DNA of 64,000 nucleotides from Streptomyces jeddahensis (GTDB taxonomy: Bacteria; Actinomycetota; Actinomycetes; Streptomycetales; Streptomycetaceae): the NCBI RefSeq assembly GCF_001642995.1, contig NZ_LOHS01000037.1, positions 1 through 64,000 on the forward strand, given 5' to 3'. The translations under genes and the position numbers were made by a program. Below are positions 34,732-42,819 of this stretch, piece by piece; positions within the stretch are counted from its first letter, which is position 1; each line of letters opens with the position of its first letter. The notes below the pieces were generated by a model. That model did not search any database. It was not told the DNA's origin and worked only from the letters and a program-made list of their open reading frames with translations.

Positions 34732-35751
34732 GTGACGTTCAAGGCTGAGTACATCTGGATCGACGGCACCGAGCCGACGGCCAAGCTTCGTTCCAAGACG
34801 AAGATCCTGGCGGACGGGGCCGAGCTGCCCATCTGGGGCTTCGACGGGTCGAGCACCAACCAGGCCGAGGGCCACGCGTCGGACTGCGTGCTCAAGCCGG
34901 TGTTCTCCTGCCCGGACCCGATCCGCGGCGGTGACGACGTCCTCGTGCTGTGCGAGGTCCTCAACATCGACATGACGCCGCACCCGTCCAACACGCGTGC
35001 CGCGCTCGTCGAGGTCGCGGAGAAGTTCGCCGCGCAGGAGCCGATCTTCGGCATCGAGCAGGAGTACACCTTCTTCAAGGACGGCTACCCGCTCGGCTTC
35101 CCGAAGGGCGGCTTCCCGGCCCCGCAGGGCGGCTACTACTGCGGCGTCGGCTCCGACGAGATCTTCGGCCGCGACGTCGTCGAGGCCCACCTCGAGAACT
35201 GCCTGAAGGCGGGCCTGGGCATCTCCGGCATCAACGCCGAGGTCATGCCGGGCCAGTGGGAGTTCCAGGTCGGCCCGCTCTCCCCGCTGGAGGTCTCCGA
35301 CCAGCTGTGGATCGCCCGCTGGCTGCTCTACCGCACCGCCGAGGACTTCGGCGTCGCCGCCACCCTCGACCCCAAGCCGGTCAAGGGCGACTGGAACGGC
35401 GCCGGTGCGCACACCAACTTCTCCACGAAGGCGATGCGCGAGGGCTACGACGCGATCATCACCGCGTGCGAGTCGCTCGGCGAGGGCTCCAAGCCGCTCG
35501 ACCACGTCAAGAACTACGGCGCCGGCATCGACGACCGCCTGACCGGTCTGCACGAGACCGCCCCGTGGGACAAGTACAGCTACGGCGTCTCCAACCGCGG
35601 TGCCTCGGTCCGTATCCCGTGGCAGGTCGAGAAGGACGGCAAGGGCTACATCGAGGACCGCCGCCCGAACGCGAACGTCGACCCGTACGTGGTGACGCGC
35701 CTGCTCGTCGACACGTGCTGCTCGGCTCTGGAGAAGGCCGGCCAGGTCTGA
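34732..35751 (+). CDS. glnII: Glutamine synthetase type II (eukaryotic-like GSII)
   Basis: This 339-residue enzyme makes glutamine from glutamate and ammonia. It belongs to the short decameric class known from eukaryotes, Rhizobium and Streptomyces. Signatures are IWGFDGSSTNQAEGHASD near the N-terminus, FGIEQEYTFF, GINAEVMPGQWEFQVGP and the ATP site GDWNGAGAHTNFS. The end is YIEDRRPNANVDPYVVTR. It lacks the adenylylation loop of GlnA, so GlnE should not modify it. Start is GTG behind GAACCCGAATGAGG-like purines. It is expressed under GlnR and ends at a strong terminator. Confidence 0.97.
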   Translation: MTFKAEYIWIDGTEPTAKLRSKTKILADGAELPIWGFDGSSTNQAEGHASDCVLKPVFSCPDPIRGGDDVLVLCEVLNIDMTPHPSNTRAALVEVAEKFAAQEPIFGIEQEYTFFKDGYPLGFPKGGFPAPQGGYYCGVGSDEIFGRDVVEAHLENCLKAGLGISGINAEVMPGQWEFQVGPLSPLEVSDQLWIARWLLYRTAEDFGVAATLDPKPVKGDWNGAGAHTNFSTKAMREGYDAIITACESLGEGSKPLDHVKNYGAGIDDRLTGLHETAPWDKYSYGVSNRGASVRIPWQVEKDGKGYIEDRRPNANVDPYVVTRLLVDTCCSALEKAGQV

Positions 35752-35765
35752 TCCGACAGCTCATC

Positions 35766-35807
35766 GGGAAGGGTCACCCGCCGAATCGGCGGGTGCCCTT
35801 CCCTTTT
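35766..35807 (+). terminator. Intrinsic terminator of glnII
   Basis: A 17-bp stem with one bulged T (35766-35783 with 35787-35803), loop AAT, followed by TTTT. Confidence 0.88.
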
Positions 35808-35902
35808 GGGTTCCATATCAAAGGTTTTGGCTTCCGTATCACAGGACGAGAAGCCCAGCCGGAGAGCTGCTGCGCTCACCCGTCGTCTGCTTCAATGGGG
35901 AC

Positions 35903-36004
35903 ATGGACGGCTTCCAGAACACCGCGACGGGTCATGGCGACCTCGAGCCCTTCTGGCCTTCCCGTCAGCACCACGACTTCGACCGGGTGTGTTGCCCCGC
36001 GTGA
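35903..36004 (+). CDS. Possible 33-residue leader peptide ending in DRVCCPA
   Basis: A short frame begins ATGGACGGC at 35903 and ends with SRQHHDFDRVCCPA before TGA. The end resembles the R-x-H-x-D-x-x-R-V-x-C pattern of the many Streptomyces putative leader peptides with RRHVDL-x-RV motifs. Some of these act as cysteine-sensing attenuators. Here the match is partial (H and F replace V and L). A GGCCTTCGGCC hairpin follows near 36033. The next gene is the winged-helix regulator at 36171. The start has no strong ribosome-binding site. Confidence 0.35.
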   Translation: MDGFQNTATGHGDLEPFWPSRQHHDFDRVCCPA

Positions 36005-36097
36005 ACGCGCGGGCCCTCTAAAGCCGTTCACTCCGGCCTTCGGCCAGCGCGCACGACGTACGTCCCTCGACGACTGCTGCCACTGACGCACAGTCCT

Positions 36098-36137
36098 CGA
36101 CTCCCCCAGTGCCTCAAGGGCCTGGGAGGAGCCCCCA
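36098..36137. repeat. Dispersed palindromic repeat, copy D (inner hairpin)
   Basis: CTCCCCCAGTGCCTCAAGGG followed by CCTGGGAGGAGCCCCC is the inner hairpin of the repeat found at 1931, 10188 and 10322. Outer GTGGGCA ends are missing. It lies 34 bases before the winged-helix gene and may end or stabilise the leader transcript. Confidence 0.6.
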
Positions 36138-36170
36138 AGACGACTTCTCGCGCGAAAGAGCTGACCTCCC

Positions 36171-36854
36171 ATGGCGAACTCCCGTTCCTTCTCCACCGCC
36201 AGCGCGACGACCGCGACGTCCGCGACCACCGCTCCGGCCGCGGCACAACACCCCGCCCGTCATCGGCTGCGTGCCGTCGACCGGGACGAGGTGGTGGACG
36301 TGGCGGACTTCCTGCCGCCGGGCGCCACGTGGCTGCCCGCACCTCAGCACACCTTGCCCACGCTCCCCGGCCGCCCGCCGATGATCGGCTACCTGGTCCT
36401 GGTACCCGCTGACCAGCAGGGCGTACTGCCGTTCCCGGTCCCGGAGGGCCAGGCCGACCAGCCCGGCCGAGGCCTCGCCGGGCAGCCCGCTGCCCTTGGC
36501 GCACAGGATCTGCGCGAAGCGCCTGAGGCGCCCGAGCAGGGCGGCGCACACGAGCAGAGCGGCGAGCTCGTGCGGATCGACACCGCCCAGCGCACCGCCG
36601 AGGTCGACGGGCGGCCGCTCGACCTGACGTATCTCGAGTTCGAGCTGCTCGCCCATCTCGTCGCCCATCCGCACAGGGTGCACACCCGCGACCAGTTGGT
36701 GACCACCGTGTGGGGCTACGGGCACGTGGGTGACGGCCGCACCGTCGACGTCCACATCGCGCGGCTGCGGCGCAAGCTGGGAGCCGAGCACCGCCAGGCG
36801 ATCCAGACGGTGCGGCGCGTCGGCTACAAGTACACGCCGCCCACGGCCGGTTGA
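36171..36854 (+). CDS. OmpR/PhoB-type winged-helix protein lacking a receiver domain
   Basis: This 227-residue protein ends in a trans_reg_C winged helix (RPLDLTYLEFELLAHLVAH, RDQLVTTVWGYGHVGDGRTV, DVHIARLRRKLG, TVRRVGYKY). The first 130 residues are not a phosphorylation receiver: they begin with an Ala/Thr-rich stretch (SATTATSATTAPAAAQH) and continue with a Pro/Gln-rich region. It is therefore a DNA-binding protein without the usual Asp switch. No kinase gene is adjacent. The gene sits after glnII but beyond its terminator. A weak ribosome-binding site and an upstream leader-like frame suggest post-transcriptional control (inference). Confidence 0.85.
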   Translation: MANSRSFSTASATTATSATTAPAAAQHPARHRLRAVDRDEVVDVADFLPPGATWLPAPQHTLPTLPGRPPMIGYLVLVPADQQGVLPFPVPEGQADQPGRGLAGQPAALGAQDLREAPEAPEQGGAHEQSGELVRIDTAQRTAEVDGRPLDLTYLEFELLAHLVAHPHRVHTRDQLVTTVWGYGHVGDGRTVDVHIARLRRKLGAEHRQAIQTVRRVGYKYTPPTAG

Positions 36855-36992
36855 GGCCACCGTTGCCAGCGAGGCTCCGGCCCGTCGCCCTCTCCCCCCG
36901 GTCGCGTCCCGCGGGTTCGCCTCTCAGCGGAAAGGTTCCCCTGCGGGCTGAATCCCCTGTCCCGCGGAGCGGCTGGGGGCAGAGTCACCGGC

Positions 36993-37985
36993 ATGAGGAT
37001 TCTGCTGCTGGGTGGTACGGAGTTCGCGGGGCGCGCCGTCGCGGAGGCGGCGCTGGCACGGGGCTGGGAGGTGACGGTCTTCCACCGCGGTCGCCATGCG
37101 CCGCCCGCCGGGGCCCGCGCCCTGCGCGGCGACCGCACGGCGCCAGGCGGGCTGGCGGCGCTCGCCGACGGCGAGTGGGACGTGGTGGTCGACACCTGGT
37201 CGGCCGCGCCGAGCGCCGTGCGGGATGCCGCGGCGCTGCTGGCGGACCGGGCCGGGGCCTACGTCTATGTGTCGAGCTGCTCGGTGTACGCGTGGCCCCC
37301 GGCGGCGGGGTACGCGGAGGACGCTCCGCTGGCGGACGGCTCGCCCGACGCGGGGCAGACCGACTACGCGCGGGACAAGCGGGGCGGCGAGCTGGCGGCG
37401 GTGGCGGCCTTCGGCGACGACCGGTCGCTACTGGTCCGGTCCGGGCTGATCCTCGGCCCGCACGAGAACATCGGCCGGCTCCCGTGGTGGCTGAGCCGGA
37501 TCGCCAGAGGCGGACCGGTGCTGGCGCCCGGCCCGCGCTCGCTGCCCCTGCAGTACGTCGACGTCCGGGACCTCGCCGAGTGGATCCTCGACGCGGCGGC
37601 GGGCGGGCTGAGCGGCCCGTACAACCTGGCGAGCCCTCAGGGGCACACCACGATGGGTGAACTGCTCGACACCTGCGTGCGCGTCACGGGGGCCGCCGCC
37701 GAGCTGCGGTGGACGGAGCCCGAGGTGGTCCTCGGCGCGGGGATCGAGCCGTGGACGCAGCTGCCGATCTGGGTTCCGCCGGGCAGCGAGGGCCACGACG
37801 CGCTGCACGGCATCGGCGTCTCCAAGGCGCTCGGCGCGGGTCTGCGGTGCCGCGGCGTCGCGGAGACGGTCGGCGACACGTGGGAGTGGCTGCGGTCGAT
37901 CGGGGGGACGGCGCCGCAGCGGCCGGACCGTCCGAGTGTGGGGCTGGATCCGGTGGTGGAGGCGAAGGTACTGGGTGGCCGATGA
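36993..37985 (+). CDS. NAD-dependent epimerase/dehydratase family protein
   Basis: This 330-residue protein has the Rossmann start MRILLLGGTEFAGRAVAEAA and the extended-SDR segments YVYVSSCSVYAWP and TDYARDKRGGE (YxxxK as YARDK). The second half (LPLQYVDVRDLAEWILDAA, GPYNLASPQG) is the substrate part. The actual reaction (sugar nucleotide epimerase, dehydratase or reductase) cannot be told. The start ATG has no clear Shine-Dalgarno; CAGAGT lies nine bases upstream, so a leaderless RNA is possible. Confidence 0.88.
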   Translation: MRILLLGGTEFAGRAVAEAALARGWEVTVFHRGRHAPPAGARALRGDRTAPGGLAALADGEWDVVVDTWSAAPSAVRDAAALLADRAGAYVYVSSCSVYAWPPAAGYAEDAPLADGSPDAGQTDYARDKRGGELAAVAAFGDDRSLLVRSGLILGPHENIGRLPWWLSRIARGGPVLAPGPRSLPLQYVDVRDLAEWILDAAAGGLSGPYNLASPQGHTTMGELLDTCVRVTGAAAELRWTEPEVVLGAGIEPWTQLPIWVPPGSEGHDALHGIGVSKALGAGLRCRGVAETVGDTWEWLRSIGGTAPQRPDRPSVGLDPVVEAKVLGGR

Positions 37986-38263
37986 CAAATCAGCCCAACT
38001 CGCGCTGAATCCAGGGGACTTCTGCGCGCGTTGGGCCGAATTGGCCCCGGAGAGTTCGATGAATATCCGGGGCGGCTGAACACCTCAGGGGCCTCTTCCG
38101 TATCGAACGGCGGAAGCCAGAGGAGTTCCGTGACTCCGCTCCCCCACCCGAAGGAGGAGGGCTTCCAACCCGAGGGTTGCGGTCCAGCCCGAACCGACCC
38201 CTTGCGGGGCAGCCCGAAAGTACCACAGGCCAGGGAAGCGATTCCCCCCTCGCTAGGAGACCG
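37986..38263 (+). promoter_or_regulatory. Leader region of the DUF1996 gene
   Basis: A 278-base gap with several small inverted repeats, for example CCCCTTGCGGGGC near 38200. The only clear signal is AGGAGA (38255-38260) before the ATG. I considered a riboswitch but could not fold a known one. Confidence 0.3.
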
Positions 38264-39811
38264 ATGGGACGCACATCGCGCAAACGCCGCTCCACCGTCG
38301 CCAACCGTGCGATCGCCGCCTCGGCGGCCCTCGTTCTGGGCGGCGGAGGCCTGATCGCGGCGAATTTCTACGCCTCCGCACACGAGGAGAACTCGACACG
38401 GAGAAGCCAGACCCAGACCACGGCCGCGCAGGTGGCCACCATCGACTGCCCGGACGTCGGCAACGCACTGACCGACGTACCGGACGGTGCGCGCGTGGGC
38501 GTCGACGGCGAACTGGCCAACCTCGACCGCCAGATCACCGAGGCCTACAACCGCCTCGCCACGACCCGCGACGCGGCGTCCAGGGACCCGAACTTCGTCC
38601 AGAACGCCATTCTCGGTCCGCTGAAGGACAAACGGGCGGCGGTCATCGACCGTATCGAGCTGATCATCAGCCGCGTGGGCGGCACTCCGCCGGACAACCT
38701 GGACTCCCTCGCCCCCTGCACGGGTCGCGCGGCGGACCAGCCCCAGACCAACGACGGGCAGGCCGGCGACGGCCAGGACCAGGACGGCAGCGGCCAGAAC
38801 GGCGACGGCCAGGACCAGGGCGGCGACGGCCAGGACCAGGGCGGCGACGGCCAGGACCAGAACGGCGGTCAGGATCAGGGCAACGGTGGCCAGGCCGGAA
38901 ACGGGCCCGTGGCCGACGACTTCGTCGACATCACCACCGTCCAGCCCAACGTCCAGAAGCCGCAGCGGGGCCAGAACGCGTCGCGGGGTTCGTTCACGAG
39001 TTCCTGCGGCACCAACGAGAACGGCAAGTTCAACACCGACAACGTGATCGTGGCGCCCGGCGTCAGCAACGGCGCCCACCACCTCCACGACTACGTCGGC
39101 AACCAGGCGAACGACGCCTTCGCCAACAACGACACCTTCGCGAACGCCGAGACCACCTGCGCCAACCAGGGCGACAAGTCCTCGTACTACTGGCCGGTGC
39201 TGCGCGTACAGGACGGCACGAACGAGTTCGACGCCAACGCGGACGGCGGCGGCAAGGAGGGGAACGTCGGCCGGGTGCTGCGGGCCGAACAGGCGCAGAT
39301 CACGTTCGTCGGCAATCCGCAGAGCAAGGTCGTCGCCATGCCGAAGTTCCTGCGCATCATCACCGGTGACGCCAAGGCCTTCACGAACGGCGACGCGAAC
39401 GCCAACGCCTCGTGGAGCTGCACCGGATTCGAGGACCGGCAGCTGACGGACAAGTACCCGCTGTGCCCCGACGGCAGCAAGGTCGTGCGGACCTTCGACT
39501 TCCAGAGCTGCTGGGACGGCCAGAACATCGACAGCGCCAACCACCGTACGCACGTGGCCTTCGCGGACCCGGCCACCGGGGCCTGCCCGGCGAACTTCAC
39601 GGCCATTCCGCAGCTGACGATGCGCCTGGTGTACGACGTGCAGCGGCCGGTGATCGAGAACGGGCAGGTGCAGAACCCGTTCGCTGTGGACGGGTTCCCC
39701 GAGCAGCTGCACAAGCCGATCACCGACCACGACGACTTCATCAACGTCTTCGACGAGAACCTGATGAACAAGATGGTCGACTGCATCAACAGCGGCCGGC
39801 GCTGCCGCTGA
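38264..39811 (+). CDS. Secreted DUF1996 protein
   Basis: This 515-residue protein has a signal peptide ([20 protein letters not shown]). A Cys-bounded helical domain follows ([15 protein letters not shown] ... LDSLAPC), and then a Gly/Asp/Gln linker of DGQDQGG-like repeats. The C-terminal DUF1996 domain has [48 protein letters not shown] and HRTHVAF. DUF1996 is also found in secreted fungal proteins; its conserved His and Cys suggest metal or glycan binding but nothing is proven. Its design parallels the secreted protein at 33602. Confidence 0.88.
   Translation: MGRTSRKRRSTVANRAIAASAALVLGGGGLIAANFYASAHEENSTRRSQTQTTAAQVATIDCPDVGNALTDVPDGARVGVDGELANLDRQITEAYNRLATTRDAASRDPNFVQNAILGPLKDKRAAVIDRIELIISRVGGTPPDNLDSLAPCTGRAADQPQTNDGQAGDGQDQDGSGQNGDGQDQGGDGQDQGGDGQDQNGGQDQGNGGQAGNGPVADDFVDITTVQPNVQKPQRGQNASRGSFTSSCGTNENGKFNTDNVIVAPGVSNGAHHLHDYVGNQANDAFANNDTFANAETTCANQGDKSSYYWPVLRVQDGTNEFDANADGGGKEGNVGRVLRAEQAQITFVGNPQSKVVAMPKFLRIITGDAKAFTNGDANANASWSCTGFEDRQLTDKYPLCPDGSKVVRTFDFQSCWDGQNIDSANHRTHVAFADPATGACPANFTAIPQLTMRLVYDVQRPVIENGQVQNPFAVDGFPEQLHKPITDHDDFINVFDENLMNKMVDCINSGRRCR
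38757..38885 (+). repeat. Intragenic DGQDQGG-type repeats
   Basis: Imperfect repeats of GGCGACGGCCAGGACCAG encode the flexible Gly/Asp/Gln linker of the DUF1996 protein. Repeat number probably varies between strains (inference). Confidence 0.75.
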
Positions 39812-39834
39812 TCCGGCACCTGCCGCCCGGATGA

Positions 39835-39867
39835 CGGCGGGCGGGATCCCCGAGCCCCCGCCCGCCG
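39835..39867 (+). terminator. Hairpin terminator after the DUF1996 gene
   Basis: A perfect 11-bp stem CGGCGGGCGGG / CCCGCCCGCCG with an 11-nt loop lies between the two convergent genes. Short CAGCCCGCCGCATCC repeats follow it. Confidence 0.65.
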
Positions 39868-39917
39868 CATCCCAGCCCGCCGCATCCGAGCCCGTCGTAT
39901 CCCACGATCCTGCGCGG

Positions 39918-40364
39918 TCAGCTCATGGGGTGACCGGAGTGTGCGTCCTCGCTCTCCCCGCCACCGCTGCTCCCCGAGTGGTGCGAGGCACCGGTCTCCA
40001 CGGTCCCCCCGAGCCGGCCGCGCAGCGCCGTGACCACCTTCGGTTCGCCGACGGCGACCCACTTGCGGCCGACGAGATACGAACCGCCGTAGTCCTTGGC
40101 CTCGTTGAGCCACTCGCGCTGACCCCGGTCGGTGGCGAACGTCGCGATGACGAACCGGCCGTCGCCGTTTGTGCAGATCGCCTGGCGGAGCTCGGCGGCG
40201 TCCGTCTGGATGTCCGGCTTGCAGTCCACCTCGCCGGCCAGGTGCTCCAGGCTCCCCGTCGCCGTCTCCGGTACGCCGTCGGCGTCGCCGCCCGCGCCGC
40301 AACCGGGTAGCGCCAGCAGCACCACGGCTCCGGCAGCCGCAAGCCTTTCCCGCGTCGGCCTCAT
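39918..40364 (-). CDS. Hypothetical lipoprotein (148 residues)
   Basis: The ATG at 40364 follows GGAGGG on the minus strand. The N-terminus is a lipoprotein signal (RLAAAGAVVLLALPGCGAG, Cys at about 23). The mature part contains VDCKPDIQTDAAELRQAICT, a likely disulfide pair, then FVIATFATDRGQREWLNEAK and YLVGRKWVAVGEPKVV. The C-terminus is His/Ser/Gly-rich (ASHHSGSSGGGESEDAHSGH). No family is recognised with certainty. The open frame continues upstream through tandem repeats, which are not part of the protein. It is divergent from the sigma-like gene. Confidence 0.78.
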   Translation of the reverse strand: MRPTRERLAAAGAVVLLALPGCGAGGDADGVPETATGSLEHLAGEVDCKPDIQTDAAELRQAICTNGDGRFVIATFATDRGQREWLNEAKDYGGSYLVGRKWVAVGEPKVVTALRGRLGGTVETGASHHSGSSGGGESEDAHSGHPMS

Positions 40365-40380
40365 ACGTTCCCTCCGGTTC

Positions 40381-40432
40381 CGTCCGGCCACTTCGTCCGG
40401 CCACCTCGTCCGGCGACTTCGCCTGGCGACAT
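40381..40432. repeat. Four 13-bp tandem repeats (CGTCCGGCCACTT)
   Basis: Four adjacent 13-bp units are present at 40381, 40394, 40407 and 40420; the last is the most diverged (CGCCTGGCGACAT). They lie 17 bases upstream of the lipoprotein start, between it and the divergent gene. Confidence 0.75.
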
Positions 40433-40560
40433 GCAACGTGGTCGGTCGAACCGCCCATGCCGCTGGGCCCCTCGTCGAGGGTCCCGCCTTCGATACGGCT
40501 GCCGCACGCCGCGCGCTCAATCGGCGACCCGCTCCCGCTCCCGGACCTGGTCTCGCGGAA

Positions 40561-40620
40561 CCGTTCCGGCTCAAGTCAACCCGTTCCGGCTCAAGTCGAT
40601 CCGTTCCGGCTCAAGTCAAC
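40561..40620. repeat. Three 20-bp tandem repeats (CCGTTCCGGCTCAAGTCAAC)
   Basis: Exact 20-bp units lie at 40561-40580 and 40601-40620; the middle one (40581-40600) differs at two positions (GAT for AAC). On the minus strand each unit reads TTGACTTGAGCCGGAAC, so each contains a TTGACT and a GGAAC. They sit about 90-150 bases before the sigma-like gene. Confidence 0.85.
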
Positions 40621-40708
40621 AGGGACCGGACCCTCGCCGGCTCGTACATCCAGAACGCGACACGCCCGGGTGAACCCGCCGAGGTGACCATCCGATGATT
40701 CGCTCGTT

Positions 40709-42691
40709 TTGCTGAACGTGCAGTCACAGGACGTCGTCACCCTCCCCGATCACGCCCACGGCCAGGCCATCGCGGTGGAGCAGGCCGAGGCCGCGCTCGT
40801 CGAGCACTACGCGCGGCTCGTCCGGCTGGCCTATCTGGTGCTGCCGCCGAGCCTGGGCCCGGGCCGCCGGGTACTGACGGCCCACGCGGTCACCCAGCGC
40901 GCGTTGCCCGGGGGCCGCGCCCCGGAAGCGTCGGACGGCCCCGCGGCGGTTCCTCCAGCCGGCTTGAGGGCCTGGGAGATTCCTCCACAGGCGGCGCAGC
41001 GGGGCGCGGGCCGCAACGGCGATCCGGGGTACGCGTATGTGAGGCTCCAGGTGCTGCGCACCGCCCTCAGGGCCGGACGCCGGTTCAGCTGGCGGACATG
41101 GCCCTGGCGCGTGCAGCTGCCGCCGCTGCTGCCGCAGGTGTGGGGGCTGCGGCTGTTCCCCCGGTCGGGCGGCGCCGCCGAACTGGCCCTCGACCAGCGC
41201 CTGTCGGCGCTCTCGGCACCGGCCCGGGCTGCCTACGTGCTGCGCGGACTGGAGCGCCTCAGGGACGCCGACGTGGCCGCGGTGCTCGCCTCGGCCGGCG
41301 CCGCCGACCCGGCCGCGGCCCTTAGGGAGGCCGACGGTCTCGAGGCCAGGTACGAACTGCTGGAGTCCCCGGAGTTCGACCCGTGTTCCCTGCAGGCCCG
41401 GCCGACCGACCTCGTGCGCCGCAGGCACCACATGAAGGCGGCCGCCGCAGCCGCGGCCGCCGTGGTGGTGTGCGCGGCGCTGCTCGCGATGCCGGGCAGC
41501 GGCTGGGGCCCGGACGGCCCGGCGGCTCCGCCGTACGCACAGAACCCCGCCGCCGAGGCCGCCCTCGACCCCGCCCAGCTCACCGTGGCCGCGCCCACGG
41601 CCTGGAAACAGTCCGCGCGCATGGACTTCTCGGTGTGGCCCGCGCGCGGCGGCCTCACCGGCGACCGGGCACTGCTGCGGCGCGCCCTCGCCGTATGGGC
41701 GCGACCGGGCCCGTCCGTCCAGGTGTCCGCGACGCCCGGCACCCCGGCGGGCGCACCACCGGGCCCTGCGCAACTGCTGTACGCGGGCGAGGTGGACGAG
41801 GCCAGGGTGGTCCTGCTGTACGACGGACTGCGCATCGTGCGGTACGCGGAGCCGAAGAACGGCACGAGCGGTGCGGCATTGGACTTCGCCCGGGTCGACG
41901 GGGCGAAGGCCGAGGAGGCGAACGCCGTGGTGGTCGCACGGGCCGACGGCAACGTCCGCTATCTGACGGCGCCCTGGGTGTCGGCGGCCTCCATGCGCGA
42001 TCTGCTGCGGCCTGAGGCGGAGCCGAGGGAGCTGGGGCGCGCCCCGGACGGCATCACGGATCCGCTCGTCGGCCCCGCCCGGTCCGGCGCCTGCCGTTCA
42101 TGGAACGTCCTGCAGGTGCGGCAGGACGCGTCGACGCGGCTGTTGACCGACCTCGGCGAGCTCGTACCCGCGCATCTCACCGCCGGCCGCCCCGGGACGC
42201 CCCGCGACGCGACAGGACCCCTGTCGCTCGCCGGCTGGGCACGCACCGCCTGCTCGCTCACCGCGGTGCGCTCCCACGGCGTGCGGTCCGTGAACCTGTG
42301 GCAGTACGCCCGGCAGCACCTGCCCGAGGGAGACGGCTCCGCGACATGGATGTGCACCCGGGCCGAGACCTGGCGCGGCGCCGGCAGCCGCGTCCTCGCC
42401 CATTTCCTGGAACCCGGCGGCGCGGCCGGGGCCGTCGCGGCCAAGGCCGAGGACTCCCCCGCCTGCGGCACACGCGAACCGCACGTCCTGGCGGGCGTGC
42501 TGTGGAAGTCGCAGTCCGGGGCGTGGTATCTGCTGGCCGCGGGCAGCAAGCAGGTGGTGTCCGTCCAGGCCACGGGTGCGGTGAGCGGCAGCGCCCGGGG
42601 CCATGTGCTGTCCGTGCGGACGAGGCAGGGAGCCCAGGCGGGACTGAGAGGACGACTCGCAGACGGCAGGGGTGTCTCAGTGCTGCGCTAG
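40709..42691 (+). CDS. Sigma-70-like membrane-tethered protein
   Basis: This protein of up to 660 residues has an N-terminal cytoplasmic part of about 235 residues that looks like a sigma-factor remnant: EHYARLVRLAYLVLP resembles region 2, and LSAPARAAYVLRGLERLRDA, DVAAVLASAG resembles region 4. One membrane helix follows (about residues 240-260, AAAAAAAAVVVCAALLAM) and then a large outer domain with Cys pairs and LWQYARQHLPEGDGSATWMC. Residues 81-97 (VPPAGLRAWEIPPQAAQ) come from the dispersed palindromic repeat. The start is uncertain (TTG 40709 or GTG 40718); no Shine-Dalgarno is seen. Function unknown. Confidence 0.72.
   Translation: MLNVQSQDVVTLPDHAHGQAIAVEQAEAALVEHYARLVRLAYLVLPPSLGPGRRVLTAHAVTQRALPGGRAPEASDGPAAVPPAGLRAWEIPPQAAQRGAGRNGDPGYAYVRLQVLRTALRAGRRFSWRTWPWRVQLPPLLPQVWGLRLFPRSGGAAELALDQRLSALSAPARAAYVLRGLERLRDADVAAVLASAGAADPAAALREADGLEARYELLESPEFDPCSLQARPTDLVRRRHHMKAAAAAAAAVVVCAALLAMPGSGWGPDGPAAPPYAQNPAAEAALDPAQLTVAAPTAWKQSARMDFSVWPARGGLTGDRALLRRALAVWARPGPSVQVSATPGTPAGAPPGPAQLLYAGEVDEARVVLLYDGLRIVRYAEPKNGTSGAALDFARVDGAKAEEANAVVVARADGNVRYLTAPWVSAASMRDLLRPEAEPRELGRAPDGITDPLVGPARSGACRSWNVLQVRQDASTRLLTDLGELVPAHLTAGRPGTPRDATGPLSLAGWARTACSLTAVRSHGVRSVNLWQYARQHLPEGDGSATWMCTRAETWRGAGSRVLAHFLEPGGAAGAVAAKAEDSPACGTREPHVLAGVLWKSQSGAWYLLAAGSKQVVSVQATGAVSGSARGHVLSVRTRQGAQAGLRGRLADGRGVSVLR
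40948..40992. repeat. Dispersed palindromic repeat, copy E, inside a gene
   Basis: GGTTCCTCCAGCCGGCTTGA then GGGCCTGGGAGATTCCTCCA matches the inner hairpin and GTTCC flank of the repeat at 10188. It is read in frame as VPPAGLRAWEIPPQ. The other copies, read in the same sense, would encode the similar string LRAWEVPP. Confidence 0.65.
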
Positions 42692-42807
42692 CTCCTCTGA
42701 AAGGCTGGCTGGATGCCGTCCCCCGGAGGCCCACGGTGAACAACTCGTGCCGGAACCATGGGGAGTCGCAGGGGGATCCCGTGACGACATGAAGGTGTCC
42801 GCGTCGC

Positions 42808-42813
42808 TAGGGT
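42808..42813 (+). promoter_or_regulatory. -10 element for a leaderless TetR transcript
   Basis: TAGGGT ends six bases before the ATG at 42820. No Shine-Dalgarno is present, so a leaderless RNA is likely. Confidence 0.4.
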
Positions 42814-42819
42814 GTTCGT

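Noticed and set aside
37986..38263. Cyclic di-AMP (ydaO) riboswitch before the secreted DUF1996 gene
   Set aside because: Such switches are common before wall-related Streptomyces genes, but I could not match the conserved core or pairings.
40381..40620. CRISPR array
   Set aside because: The repeats are directly adjacent without spacers, are only 13 and 20 bp long, and no cas gene is present.
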